A DNA stretch of 64,000 nucleotides from Limanda limanda (taxonomy: Eukaryota; Chordata; Actinopteri; Pleuronectiformes; Pleuronectidae), in the NCBI RefSeq assembly GCF_963576545.1, contig NW_026870498.1, positions 1 to 64,000 of the forward strand, read 5' to 3'. The position numbers and the translations under genes were made by a program. How positions within the stretch are numbered: the first letter of the stretch is position 1; every line of letters starts with the position of its first letter. Below are positions 35,966-48,057 of the stretch, one piece after another. Under the pieces are notes generated by a model. It saw nothing but the letters and a program-made list of their open reading frames with translations. It did no database searches and had not been told where the DNA came from.

Positions 35966-38712
35966 GAGATATTCTTGAATAACTTTTTTTGTGAAGGTCG
36001 GAGAGACTTGCAAGTAGGCTCTACCCCCACTAAATGGGGTAGCGCACATCGATCGGTACCATCCTTGAGCTTCTCCGACTTTCGGAAGGGTTAGGGTTAG
36101 GGTTAGGGATGAAAGCACATAGGAGAAAGAGATATTCTTGAATAACTTTTTTTGTGAAGGTCGGAGAGACTTGGAAAGTGGTTGCATCTGGACTAATTTG
36201 GGTCCTGCAGATCGATTGGTACCATCCCCGAGCTTGTACGACCTTCGGAAGAGGTCGACCGACGAAATTCCCCCAAATCTGAGGAGATATTCTTGAATAA
36301 CTTTTTTTGTGAAGGTCGGAGAGACTTGCAAGTAGGCTCTACCCCCACTAAATGGGGTTGCGCGCATCGATCAGTACCATCCTTGAGCTTCTCCGACTTT
36401 CGGAAGGGTTAGGGTTAGGGTTAGGGATGAAAGCACATAGGAGAAAGAGATATTCTTGAATAACTTTTTTTGTGAAGGTCGGAGAGACTTGCAAGTAGGC
36501 TCTACCCCCACTAAATGGGGTAGCGCGCATCGATCGGTACCATCCTTGAGCTTCTCCGACTTTCGGAAGGGTTAGGGTTAGGGTTAGGGATGAAAGCACA
36601 TAGGAGAAAGAGATATTCTTGAATAACTTTTTTTGTGAAGGTCGGAGAGACTTGCAAGTAGGCTCTACCCCCACTAAATGGGGTAGCGCGCATCGATCGG
36701 TACCATCCTTGAGCTTCTCCGACTTTCGGAAGGGTTAGGGTTAGGGTTAGGGATGAAAGCACATAGGAGAAAGAGATATTCTTGAATAACTTTTTTTGTG
36801 AAGGTCGGAGAGACTTGCAAGTAGGCTCTACCCCCACTAAATGGGGTAGCGCGCATCGATCGGTACCATTTTTGAGCTTCTCCGACTTTCGGAAGGGTTA
36901 GGGTTAGGGTTAGGGATGAAAGCACATAGGAGAAAGAGATATTCTTGAATAACTTTTTTTGTGAAGGTCGGAGAGACTTGCAAGTAGGCTCTACCCCCAC
37001 TAAATGGGGTAGCGCGCATCGATCGGTACCATCCTTGAGCTTCTCCGACTTTCGGAAGGGTTAGGGTTAGGGTTAGGGATGAAAGCACATAGGAGAAAGA
37101 GATATTCTTGAATAACTTTTTTTGTGAAGGTCGGAGAGACTTGGAAAGTGGTTGCATCTGGACTAATTTGGGTCCTGCGGATCGATTGGTACCATCCCCG
37201 AGCTTGTACGACCTTCGGAAGAGGTCGACCGACGAAATTCCCCCAAATCTGAGGAGATATTCTTGAATAACTTTTTTTGTGAAGGTCGGAGAGACTTGCA
37301 AGTAGGCTCTACCCCCACTAAATGGGGTAGCGCGCATCGATCGGTACCATCCTTGAGCTTCTCCGACTTTCGGAAGGGTTAGGGTTAGGGTTAGGGATGA
37401 AAGCACATAGGAGAAAGAGATATTCTTGAATAACTTTTTTTGTGAAGGTCGGAGAGACTTGCAAGTAGGTTCTACCCCCACTAAATGGGGTAGCGCGCAT
37501 CGATCGGTACCATCCTTGAGCTTCTCCGACTTTCGGAAGGGTTAGGGTTAGGGTTAGGGATGAAAGCACATAGGAGAAAGAGATATTCTTGAATAACTTT
37601 TTTTGTGAAGGTCGGAGAGACTTGGAAAGTGGTTGCATCTGGACTAATTTGGGTCCTGCGGATCGATTGGTACCATCCCCGAGCTTGTACGACCTTCGGA
37701 AGAGGTCGACCGACGAAATTCCCCCAAATCTGAGGAGATATTCTTGAATAACTTTTTTTGTGAAGGTCGGAGAGACTTGCAAGTAGGCTCTACCCCCACT
37801 AAATGGGGTTGCGCGCATCGATCAGTACCATCCTTGAGCTTCTCCGACTTTCGGAAGGGTTAGGGTTAGGGTTAGGGATGAAAGCACATAGGAGAAAGAG
37901 ATATTCTTGAATAACTTTTTTTGTGAAGGTCGGAGAGACTTGCAAGTAGGCTCTACCCCCACTAAATGGGGTAGCGCGCATCGATCGGTACCATCCTTGA
38001 GCTTCTCCGACTTTCGGAAGGGTTAGGGTTAGGGTTAGGGATGAAAGCACATAGGAGAAAGAGATATTCTTGAATAACTTTTTTTGTGAAGGTCGGAGAG
38101 ACTTGCAAGTAGGCTCTACCCCCACTAAATGGGGTTGCGCGCATCGATCAGTACCATCCTTGAGCTTCTCCGACTTTCGGAAGGGTTAGGGTTAGGGTTA
38201 GGGATGAAAGCACATAGGAGAAAGAGATATTCTTGAATAACTTTTTTTGTGAAGGTCGGAGAGACTTGCAAGTAGGCTCTACCCCCACTAAATGGGGTAG
38301 CGCGCATCGATCGGTACCATCCTTGAGCTTCTCCGACTTTCGGAAGGGTTAGGGTTAGGGTTAGGGATGAAAGCACATAGGAGAAAGAGATATTCTTGAA
38401 TAACTTTTTTTGTGAAGGTCGGAGAGACTTGCAAGTAGGCTCTACCCCCACTAAATGGGGTAGCGCGCATCGATCGGTACCATCCTTGAGCTTCTCCGAC
38501 TTTCGGAAGGGTTAGGGTTAGGGTTAGGGATGAAAGCACATAGGAGAAAGAGATATTCTTGAATAACTTTTTTTGTGAAGGTCGGAGAGACTTGCAAGTA
38601 GGCTCTACCCCCACTAAATGGGGTAGCGCGCATCGATCGGTACCATCATTGAGCTTCTCCGACTTTCGGAAGGGTTAGGGTTAGGGTTAGGGATGAAAGC
38701 ACATAGGAGAAA
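35966..38712 (+). repeat. Transitional stretch without a clear HOR
   Basis: B starts: 36129 (TGCAGATC), 37099, 37580. Single-copy variants include ACCATTTTTGAG in the A at 36773 and GGTTCTACC at 37417. CATCATTGAG first appears in the A at 38550, and the next A (38713) repeats it. Seven A monomers in a row lie between 37735 and 38875. Confidence 0.88.
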
Positions 38713-40971
38713 GAGATATTCTTGAATAACTTTTTTTGTGAAGGTCGGAGAGACTTGCAAGTAGGCTCTACCCCCACTAAATGGGGTAGCGCGCATCGAT
38801 CGGTACCATCATTGAGCTTCTCCGACTTTCGGAAGGGTTAGGGTTAGGGTTAGGGATGAAAGCACATAGGAGAAAGAGATATTCTTGAATAACTTTTTTT
38901 GTGAAGGTCGGAGAGACTTGGAAAGTGGTTGCATCTGGACTAATTTGGGTCCTGCGGATCGATTGGTACCATCCCCGAGCTTGTACGACCTTCGGAAGAG
39001 GTCGACCGACGAAATTCCCCCAAATCTGAGGAGATATTCTTGAATAACTTTTTTTGTGAAGGTCGGAGAGACTTGCAAGTAGGCTCTACCCCAACTAAAT
39101 GGGGTTGCGCGCATCGATCGGTACCATCCTTGAGCTTCTCCGACTTTCGGAAGGGTTAGGGTTAGGGTTAGGGATGAAAGCACATAGGAGAAAGAGATAT
39201 TCTTGAATAACTTTTTTTGTGAAGGTCGGAGAGACTTGCAAGTAGGCTCTACCCCCACTAAATGGGGTAGCGCGCATCGATCGGTACCATCCTTGAGCTT
39301 CTCCGACTTTCGGAAGGGTTAGGGTTAGGGTTAGGGATGAAAGCACATAGGAGAAAGAGATATTCTTGAATAACTTTTTTTGTGAAGGTCGGAGAGACTT
39401 GGAAAGTGGTTGCATCTGGACTAATTTGGGTCCTGCAGATCGATTGGTACCATCCCCGAGCTTGTACGACCTTCGGAAGAGGTCGACCGACGAAATTCCC
39501 CCAAAATCTGAGGAGATATTCTTGAATAACTTTTTTTGTGAAGGTCGGAGAGACTTGCAAGTAGGCTCTACCCCCACTAAATGGGGTTGCGCGCATCGAT
39601 CAGTACCATCCTTGAGCTTCTCCGACTTTCGGAAGGGTTAGGGTTAGGGTTAGGGATGAAAGCACATAGGAGAAAGAGATATTCTTGAATAACTTTTTTT
39701 GTGAAGGTCGGAGAGACTTGCAAGTAGGCTCTACCCCCACTAAATGGGGTAGCGCGCATCGATCAGTACCATCCTTGAGCTTCTCCGACTTTCGGAAGGG
39801 TTAGGGTTAGGGTTAGGGATGAAAGCACATAGGAGAAAGAGATATTCTTGAATAACTTTTTTTGTGAAGGTCGGAGAGACTTGCAAGTAGGCTCTACCCC
39901 CACTAAATGGGGTTGCGCGCATCGATCAGTACCATCCTTGAGCTTCTCCGACTTTCGGAAGGGTTAGGGTTAGGGTTAGGGATGAAAGCACATAGGAGAA
40001 AGAGATATTCTTGAATAACTTTTTTTGTGAAGGTCGGAGAGACTTGCAAGTAGGCTCTACCCCCACTAAATGGGGTAGCGCGCATCGATCAGTACCATCC
40101 TTGAGCTTCTCCGACTTTCGGAAGGGTTAGGGTTAGGGTTAGGGATGAAAGCACATAGGAGAAAGAGATATTCTTGAATAACTTTTTTTGTGAAGGTCGG
40201 AGAGACTTGCAAGTAGGCTCTACCCCCACTAAATGGGGTAGCGCGCATCGATCGGTACCATCCTTGAGCTTCTCCGACTTTCGGAAGGGTTAGGGTTAGG
40301 GTTAGGGATGAAAGCACATAGGAGAAAGAGATATTCTTGAATAACTTTTTTTGTGAAGGTCGGAGAGACTTGGAAAGTGGTTGCATCTGGACTAATTTGG
40401 GTCCTGCGGATCGATTGGTACCATCCCCGAGCTTGTACGACCTTCGGAAGAGGTCGACCGACGAAATTCCCCCAAATCTGAGGAGATATTCTTGAATAAC
40501 TTTTTTTGTGAAGGTCGGAGAGACTTGCAAGTAGGCTCTACCCCCACTAAATGGGGTTGCGCGCATCGATCAGTACCATCCTTGAGCTTCTCCGACTTTC
40601 GGAAGGGTTAGGGTTAGGGTTAGGGATGAAAGCACATAGGAGAAAGAGATATTCTTGAATAACTTTTTTTGTGAAGGTCGGAGAGACTTGCAAGTAGGCT
40701 CTACCCCCACTAAATGGGGTAGCGCGCATCGATCGGTACCATCTTTGAGCTTCTCCGACTTTCGGAAGGGTTAGGGTTAGGGTTAGGGATGAAAGCACAT
40801 AGGAGAAAGAGATATTCTTGAATAACTTTTTTTGTGAAGGTCGGAGAGACTTGCAAGTAGGCTCTACCCCCACTAAATGGGGTAGCGCGCATCGATCGGT
40901 ACCATCCTTGAGCTTCTCCGACTTTCGGAAGGGTTAGGGTTAGGGTTAGGGATGAAAGCACATAGGAGAAA
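38713..40971 (+). repeat. 2259-bp HOR, copy 1
   Basis: Eleven A and three B monomers. B starts: 38876, 39357 (156 bp), 40328. It opens with a CATCATTGAG A, then B, then an A reading CCCCAACTAAAT (39031), an A, and the 156-bp B. Five A monomers lie between the second and third B, against four in copies 2 and 4, so the internal order differs although the length is equal. Confidence 0.9.
39357..39512 (+). repeat. B monomer with 1-base insertion (156 bp)
   Basis: CCCCCAAAATCTGAG in place of CCCCCAAATCTGAG, with TGCAGATC. The extra A shifts frame and opens a spurious plus-strand reading frame across the following A. Confidence 0.92.
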
Positions 40972-43230
40972 GAGATATTCTTGAATAACTTTTTTTGTGA
41001 AGGTCGGAGAGACTTGCAAGTAGGCTCTACCCCCACTAAATGGGGTAGCGCGCATCGATCGGTACCATCATTGAGCTTCTCCGACTTTCGGAAGGGTTAG
41101 GGTTAGGGTTAGGGATGAAAGCACATAGGAGAAAGAGATATTCTTGAATAACTTTTTTTGTGAAGGTCGGAGAGACTTGGAAAGTGGTTGCATCTGGACT
41201 AATTTGGGTCCTGCGGATCGATTGGTACCATCCCCGAGCTTGTACGACCTTCGGAAGAGGTCGACCGACGAAATTCCCCCAAATCTGAGGAGATATTCTT
41301 GAATAACTTTTTTTGTGAAGGTCGGAGAGACTTGCAAGTAGGCTCTACCCCAACTAAATGGGGTTGCGCGCATCGATCGGTACCATCCTTGAGCTTCTCC
41401 GACTTTCGGAAGGGTTAGGGTTAGGGTTAGGGATGAAAGCACATAGGAGAAAGAGATATTCTTGAATAACTTTTTTTGTGAAGGTCGGAGAGACTTGCAA
41501 GTAGGCTCTACCCCCACTAAATGGGGTAGCGCGCATCGATCGGTACCATCCTTGAGCTTCTCCGACTTTCGGAAGGGTTAGGGTTAGGGTTAGGGATGAA
41601 AGCACATAGGAGAAAGAGATATTCTTGAATAACTTTTTTTGTGAAGGTCGGAGAGACTTGGAAAGTGGTTGCATCTGGACTAATTTGGGTCCTGCAGATC
41701 GATTGGTACCATCCCCGAGCTTGTACGACCTTCGGAAGAGGTCGACCGACGAAATTCCCCCAAAATCTGAGGAGATATTCTTGAATAACTTTTTTTGTGA
41801 AGGTCGGAGAGACTTGCAAGTAGGCTCTACCCCCACTAAATGGGGTTGCGCGCATCGATCAGTACCATCCTTGAGCTTCTCCGACTTTCGGAAGGGTTAG
41901 GGTTAGGGTTAGGGATGAAAGCACATAGGAGAAAGAGATATTCTTGAATAACTTTTTTTGTGAAGGTCGGAGAGACTTGCAAGTAGGCTCTACCCCCACT
42001 AAATGGGGTAGCGCGCATCGATCAGTACCATCCTTGAGCTTCTCCGACTTTCGGAAGGGTTAGGGTTAGGGTTAGGGATGAAAGCACATAGGAGAAAGAG
42101 ATATTCTTGAATAACTTTTTTTGTGAAGGTCGGAGAGACTTGCAAGTAGGCTCTACCCCCACTAAATGGGGTAGCGCGCATCGATCGGTACCATCCTTGA
42201 GCTTCTCCGACTTTCGGAAGGGTTAGGGTTAGGGTTAGGGATGAAAGCACATAGGAGAAAGAGATATTCTTGAATAACTTTTTTTGTGAAGGTCGGAGAG
42301 ACTTGCAAGTAGGCTCTACCCCCACTAAATGGGGTAGCGCGCATCGATCGGTACCATCCTTGAGCTTCTCCGACTTTCGGAAGGGTTAGGGTTAGGGTTA
42401 GGGATGAAAGCACATAGGAGAAAGAGATATTCTTGAATAACTTTTTTTGTGAAGGTCGGAGAGACTTGGAAAGTGGTTGCATCTGGACTATTTTGGGTCC
42501 TGCGGATCGATTGGTACCATCCCCGAGCTTGTACGACCTTCGGAAGAGGTCGACCGACGAAATTCCCCCAAATCTGAGGAGATATTCTTGAATAACTTTT
42601 TTTGTGAAGGTCGGAGAGACTTGCAAGTAGGCTCTACCCCCACTAAATGGGGTTGCGCGCATCGATCAGTACCATCCTTGAGCTTCTCCGACTTTCGGAA
42701 GGGTTAGGGTTAGGGTTAGGGATGAAAGCACATAGGAGAAAGAGATATTCTTGAATAACTTTTTTTGTGAAGGTCGGAGAGACTTGCAAGTAGGCTCTAC
42801 CCCCACTAAATGGGGTAGCGCGCATCGATCGGTACCATCCTTGAGCTTCTCCGACTTTCGGAAGGGTTAGGGTTAGGGTTAGGGATGAAAGCACATAGGA
42901 GAAAGAGATATTCTTGAATAACTTTTTTTGTGAAGGTCGGAGAGACTTGCAAGTAGGCTCTACCCCCACTAAATGGGGTAGCGCGCATCGATCGGTACCA
43001 TCCTTGAGCTTCTCCGACTTTCGGAAGGGTTAGGGTTAGGGTTAGGGATGAAAGCACATAGGAGAAAGAGATATTCTTGAATAACTTTTTTTGTGAAGGT
43101 CGGAGAGACTTGCAAGTAGGCTTTACCCCCACTAAATGGGGTAGCGCGCATCGATCGGTACCATCCTTGAGCTTCTCCGACTTTCGGAAGGGTTAGGGTT
43201 AGGGTTAGGGATGAAAGCACATAGGAGAAA
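40972..43230 (+). repeat. 2259-bp HOR, copy 2
   Basis: B starts: 41135, 41616 (156 bp), 42424 (reads CTATTTTGGG). Markers in order: CATCATTGAG A, CCCCAACTAAAT A (41290), 156-bp B, two GATCAGTACC A monomers, GGCTTTACC A (43068). It is nearly the same as copy 4 at an offset of 4509. Confidence 0.92.
41616..41771 (+). repeat. B monomer with 1-base insertion (156 bp)
   Basis: Same AAAATCTGAG insertion and TGCAGATC as at 39357, so it is copied by HOR duplication and is not a new mutation. Confidence 0.92.
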
Positions 43231-45480
43231 GAGATATTCTTGAATAACTTTTTTTGTGAAGGTCGGAGAGACTTGCAAGTAGGCTCTACCCCCACTAAAT
43301 GGGGTAGCGCGCATCGATCGGTACCATCATTGAGCTTCTCCGACTTTTGGAAGGGTTAGGGTTAGGGTTAGGGATGAAAGCACATAGGAGAAAGAGATAT
43401 TCTTGAATAACTTTTTTTGTGAAGGTCGGAGAGACTTGGAAAGTGGTTGCATCTGGACTAATTTGGGTCCTGCGGATCGATTGGTACCATCCCCGAGCTT
43501 GTACGACCTTCGGAAGAGGTCGACCGACGAAATTCCCCCAAATCTGAGGAGATATTCTTGAATAACTTTTTTTGTGAAGGTCGGAGAGACTTGCAAGTAG
43601 GCTCTACCCCCACTAAATGGGGTTGCGCGCATCGATCAGTACCATCCTTGAGCTTCTCCGACTTTCGGAAGGGTTAGGGTTAGGGTTAGGGATGAAAGCA
43701 CATAGGAGAAAGAGATATTCTTGAATAACTTTTTTTGTGAAGGTCGGAGAGACTTGCAAGTAGGCTCTACCCCCACTAAATGGGGTAGCGCGCATCGATC
43801 GGTACCATCCTTGAGCTTCTCCGACTTTCGGAAGGGTTAGGGTTAGGGTTAGGGATGAAAGCACATAGGAGAAAGAGATATTCTTGAATAACTTTTTTTG
43901 TGAAGGTCGGAGAGACTTGGAAAGTGGTTGCATCTGGACTAATTTGGGTCCTGCGGATCGATTGGTACCATCCCCGAGCTTGTACGACCTTCGGAAGAGG
44001 TCGACCGAAGAAATTCCCCCAAATCTGAGGAGATATTCTTGAATAACTTTTTTTGTGAAGGTCGGAGAGACTTGCAAGTAGGCTCTACCCCCACTAAATG
44101 GGGTTGCGCGCATCGATCAGTACCATCCTTGAGCTTCTCCGACTTTCGGAAGGGTTAGGGTTAGGGTTAGGGATGAAAGCACATAGGAGAAAGAGATATT
44201 CTTGAATAACTTTTTTTGTGAAGGTCGGAGAGACTTGCAAGTAGGCTCTACCCCCACTAAATGGGGTAGCGCGCATCGATCGGTACCATCCTTGAGCTTC
44301 TCCGACTTTCGGAAGGGTTAGGGTTAGGGTTAGGGATGAAAGCACATAGGAGAAAGAGATATTCTTGAATAACTTTTTTTGTGAAGGTCGGAGAGACTTG
44401 GAAAGTGGTTGCATCTGGACTAATTTGGGTCCTGCGGATCGATTGGTACCATCCCCGAGCTTGTACGACCTTCGGAAGAGGTCGACCGACGAAATTCCCC
44501 CAAATCTGAGGAGATATTCTTGAATAACTTTTTTTGTGAAGGTCGGAGAGACTTGCAAGTAGGCTCTACCCCCACTAAATGGGGTTGCGCGCATCGATCA
44601 GTACCATCCTTGAGCTTCTCCGACTTTCGGAAGGGTTAGGGTTAGGGTTAGGGATGAAAGCACATAGGAGAAAGAGATATTCTTGAATAACTTTTTTTGT
44701 GAAGGTCGGAGAGACTTGCAAGTAGGCTCTACCCCCACTAAATGGGGTAGCGCGCATCGATCGGTACCATCCTTGAGCTTCTCCGACTTTCGGAAGGGTT
44801 AGGGTTAGGGTTAGGGATGAAAGCACATAGGAGAAAGAGATATTCTTGAATAACTTTTTTTGTGAAGGTCGGAGAGACTTGGAAAGTGGTTGCATCTGGA
44901 CTAATTTGGGTCCTGCGGATCGATTGGTACCATCCCCGAGCTTGTACGACCTTCGGAAGAGGTCGACCGACGAAATTCCCCCAAATCTGAGGAGATATTC
45001 TTGAATAACTTTTTTTGTGAAGGTCGGAGAGACTTGCAAGTAGGCTCTACCCCCACTAAATGGGGTTGCGCGCATCGATCAGTACCATCCTTGAGCTTCT
45101 CCGACTTTCGGAAGGGTTAGGGTTAGGGTTAGGGATGAAAGCACATAGGAGAAAGAGATATTCTTGAATAACTTTTTTTGTGAAGGTCGGAGAGACTTGC
45201 AAGTAGGCTCTACCCCCACTAAATGGGGTAGCGCGCATCGATCGGTACCATCCTTGAGCTTCTCCGACTTTCGGAAGGGTTAGGGTTAGGGTTAGGGATG
45301 AAAGCACATAGGAGAAAGAGATATTCTTGAATAACTTTTTTTGTGAAGGTCGGAGAGACTTGCAAGTAGGCTCTACCCCCACTAAATGGGGTAGCGCGCA
45401 TCGATCGGTACCATCCTTGAGCTTCTCCGACTTTCGGAAGGGTTAGGGTTAGGGTTAGGGATGAAAGCACATAGGAGAAA
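43231..45480 (+). repeat. 2259-bp HOR, divergent copy 3 (2250 bp)
   Basis: Opens with a CATCATTGAG A but continues as repeated A-A-B trimers. B starts: 43394, 43875, 44356, 44837. It lacks the CCCCAACTAAAT A and the 156-bp B. Ten A and four B monomers give 2250 bp. It looks like an AAB tract inserted or converted between two full copies. Confidence 0.85.
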
Positions 45481-47739
45481 GAGATATTCTTGAATAACTT
45501 TTTTTGTGAAGGTCGGAGAGACTTGCAAGTAGGCTCTACCCCCACTAAATGGGGTAGCGCGCATCGATCTGTACCATCATTGAGCTTCTCCGACTTTCGG
45601 AAGGGTTAGGGTTAGGGTTAGGGATGAAAGCACATAGGAGAAAGAGATATTCTTGAATAACTTTTTTTGTGAAGGTCGGAGAGACTTGGAAAGTGGTTGC
45701 ATCTGGACTAATTTGGGTCCTGCGGATCGATTGGTACCATCCCCGAGCTTGTACGACCTTCGGAAGAGGTCGACCGACGAAATTCCCCCAAATCTGAGGA
45801 GATATTCTTGAATAACTTTTTTTGTGAAGGTCGGAGAGACTTGCAAGTAGGCTCTACCCCAACTAAATGGGGTTGCGCGCATCGATCGGTACCATCCTTG
45901 AGCTTCTCCGACTTTCGGAAGGGTTAGGGTTAGGGTTAGGGATGAAAGCACATAGGAGAAAGAGATATTCTTGAATAACTTTTTTTGTGAAGGTCGGAGA
46001 GACTTGCAAGTAGGCTCTACCCCCACTAAATGGGGTAGCGCGCATCGATCGGTACCATCCTTGAGCTTCTCCGACTTTCGGAAGGGTTACGGTTAGGGTT
46101 AGGGATGAAAGCACATAGGAGAAAGAGATATTCTTGAATAACTTTTTTTGTGAAGGTCGGAGAGACTTGGAAAGTGGTTGCATCTGGACTAATTTGGGTC
46201 CTGCAGATCGATTGGTACCATCCCCGAGCTTGTACGACCTTCGGAAGAGGTCGACCGACGAAATTCCCCCAAAATCTGAGGAGATATTCTTGAATAACTT
46301 TTTTTGTGAAGGTCGGAGAGACTTGCAAGTAGGCTCTACCCCCACTAAATGGGGTTGCGCGCATCGATCAGTACCATCCTTGAGCTTCTCCGACTTTCGG
46401 AAGGGTTAGGGTTAGGGTTAGGGATGAAAGCACATAGGAGAAAGAGATATTCTTGAATAACTTTTTTTGTGAAGGTCGGAGAGACTTGCAAGTAGGCTCT
46501 ACCCCCACTAAATGGGGTAGCGCGCATCGATCAGTACCATCCTTGAGCTTCTCCGACTTTCGGAAGGGTTAGGGTTAGGGTTAGGGATGAAAGCACATAG
46601 GAGAAAGAGATATTCTTGAATAACTTTTTTTGTGAAGGTCGGAGAGACTTGCAAGTAGGCTCTACCCCCACTAAATGGGGTAGCGCGCATCGATCGGTAC
46701 CATCCTTGAGCTTCTCCGACTTTCGGAAGGGTTAGGGTTAGGGTTAGGGATGAAAGCACATAGGAGAAAGAGATATTCTTGAATAACTTTTTTTGTGAAG
46801 GTCGGAGAGACTTGCAAGTAGGCTCTACCCCCACTAAATGGGGTAGCGCGCATCGATCGGTACCATCCTTGAGCTTCTCCGACTTTCGGAAGGGTTAGGG
46901 TTAGGGTTAGGGATGAAAGCACATAGGAGAAAGAGATATTCTTGAATAACCTTTTTTGTGAAGGTCGGAGAGACTTGGAAAGTGGTTGCATCTGGACTAT
47001 TTTGGGTCCTGCGGATCGATTGGTACCATCCCCGAGCTTGTACGACCTTCGGAAGAGGTCGACCGACGAAATTCCCCCAAATCTGAGGAGATATTCTTGA
47101 ATAACTTTTTTTGTGAAGGTCGGAGAGACTTGCAAGTAGGCTCTACCCCCACTAAATGGGGTTGCGCGCATCGATCAGTACCATCCTTGAGCTTCTCCGA
47201 CTTTCGGAAGGGTTAGGGTTAGGGTTAGGGATGAAAGCACATAGGAGAAAGAGATATTCTTGAATAACTTTTTTTGTGAAGGTCGGAGAGACTTGCAAGT
47301 AGGCTCTACCCCCACTAAATGGGGTACCGCGCATCGATCGGTACCATCCTTGAGCTTCTCCGACTTTCGGAAGGGTTAGGGTTAGGGTTAGGGATGAAAG
47401 CACATAGGAGAAAGAGATATTCTTGAATAACTTTTTTTGTGAAGGTCGGAGAGACTTGCAAGTAGGCTCTACCCCCACTAAATGGGGTAGCGCGCATCGA
47501 TCGGTACCATCCTTGAGCTTCTCCGACTTTCGGAAGGGTTAGGGTTAGGGTTAGGGATGAAAGCACATAGGAGAAAGAGATATTCTTGAATAACTTTTTT
47601 TGTGAAGGTCGGAGAGACTTGCAAGTAGGCTTTACCCCCACTAAATGGGGTAGCGCGCATCGATCGGTACCATCCTTGAGCTTCTCCGACTTTCGGAAGG
47701 GTTAGGGTTAGGGTTAGGGATGAAAGCACATAGGAGAAA
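45481..47739 (+). repeat. 2259-bp HOR, copy 4
   Basis: B starts: 45644, 46125 (156 bp), 46933. It shares with copy 2 the CATCATTGAG A, CCCCAACTAAAT A (45799), 156-bp B, CTATTTTGGG B and GGCTTTACC A (47577). Private changes: CTGTACCATC (45481), a broken tract GGTTACGG (45962), AACCTTTTTTG (46933) and GGGGTACCGCG (47251), which makes an extra GGTACC. Confidence 0.92.
46125..46280 (+). repeat. B monomer with 1-base insertion (156 bp)
   Basis: Third copy of the AAAATCTGAG insertion, 4509 bp from the copy at 41616. Confidence 0.92.
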
Positions 47740-48057
47740 GAGATATTCTTGAATAACTTTTTTTGTGAAGGTCGGAGAGACTTGCAAGTAGGCTCTACCC
47801 CCACTAAATGGGGTAGCACTCATCGATCGGTACCATCCTTGAGCTTCTCCGACTTTCGGAAGGGTTAGGGTTAGGGTTAGGGATGAAAGCACATAGGAGA
47901 AAGAGATATTCTTGAATTACTTTTTTTGTGAAGGTCGGAGAGACTTGGAAAGTGGTTGCATCTGGACTAATTTGGGTCCTGCGGATCGATTGGTACCATC
48001 CCCGAGCTTGTACGACCTTCGGAAGAGGTCGACCGACGAAATTCCCCCAAATCTGAG
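47740..48057 (+). repeat. Junction dimer (A + B)
   Basis: A reading GCACTCATC (47740) and a B reading GAATTACTT (47903). Neither variant is repeated elsewhere. The dimer separates the 2259-bp HOR from the 2570-bp duplication. Confidence 0.85.

Noticed and set aside
39366..46409. Plus-strand open frames at 39366-39641, 41625-41900, 42477-42707, 46134-46409 and 46986-47216
   Set aside because: They arise from the one-base insertion in the 156-bp B monomers or from the CTATTTTGGG B variant, and are simply translated satellite.
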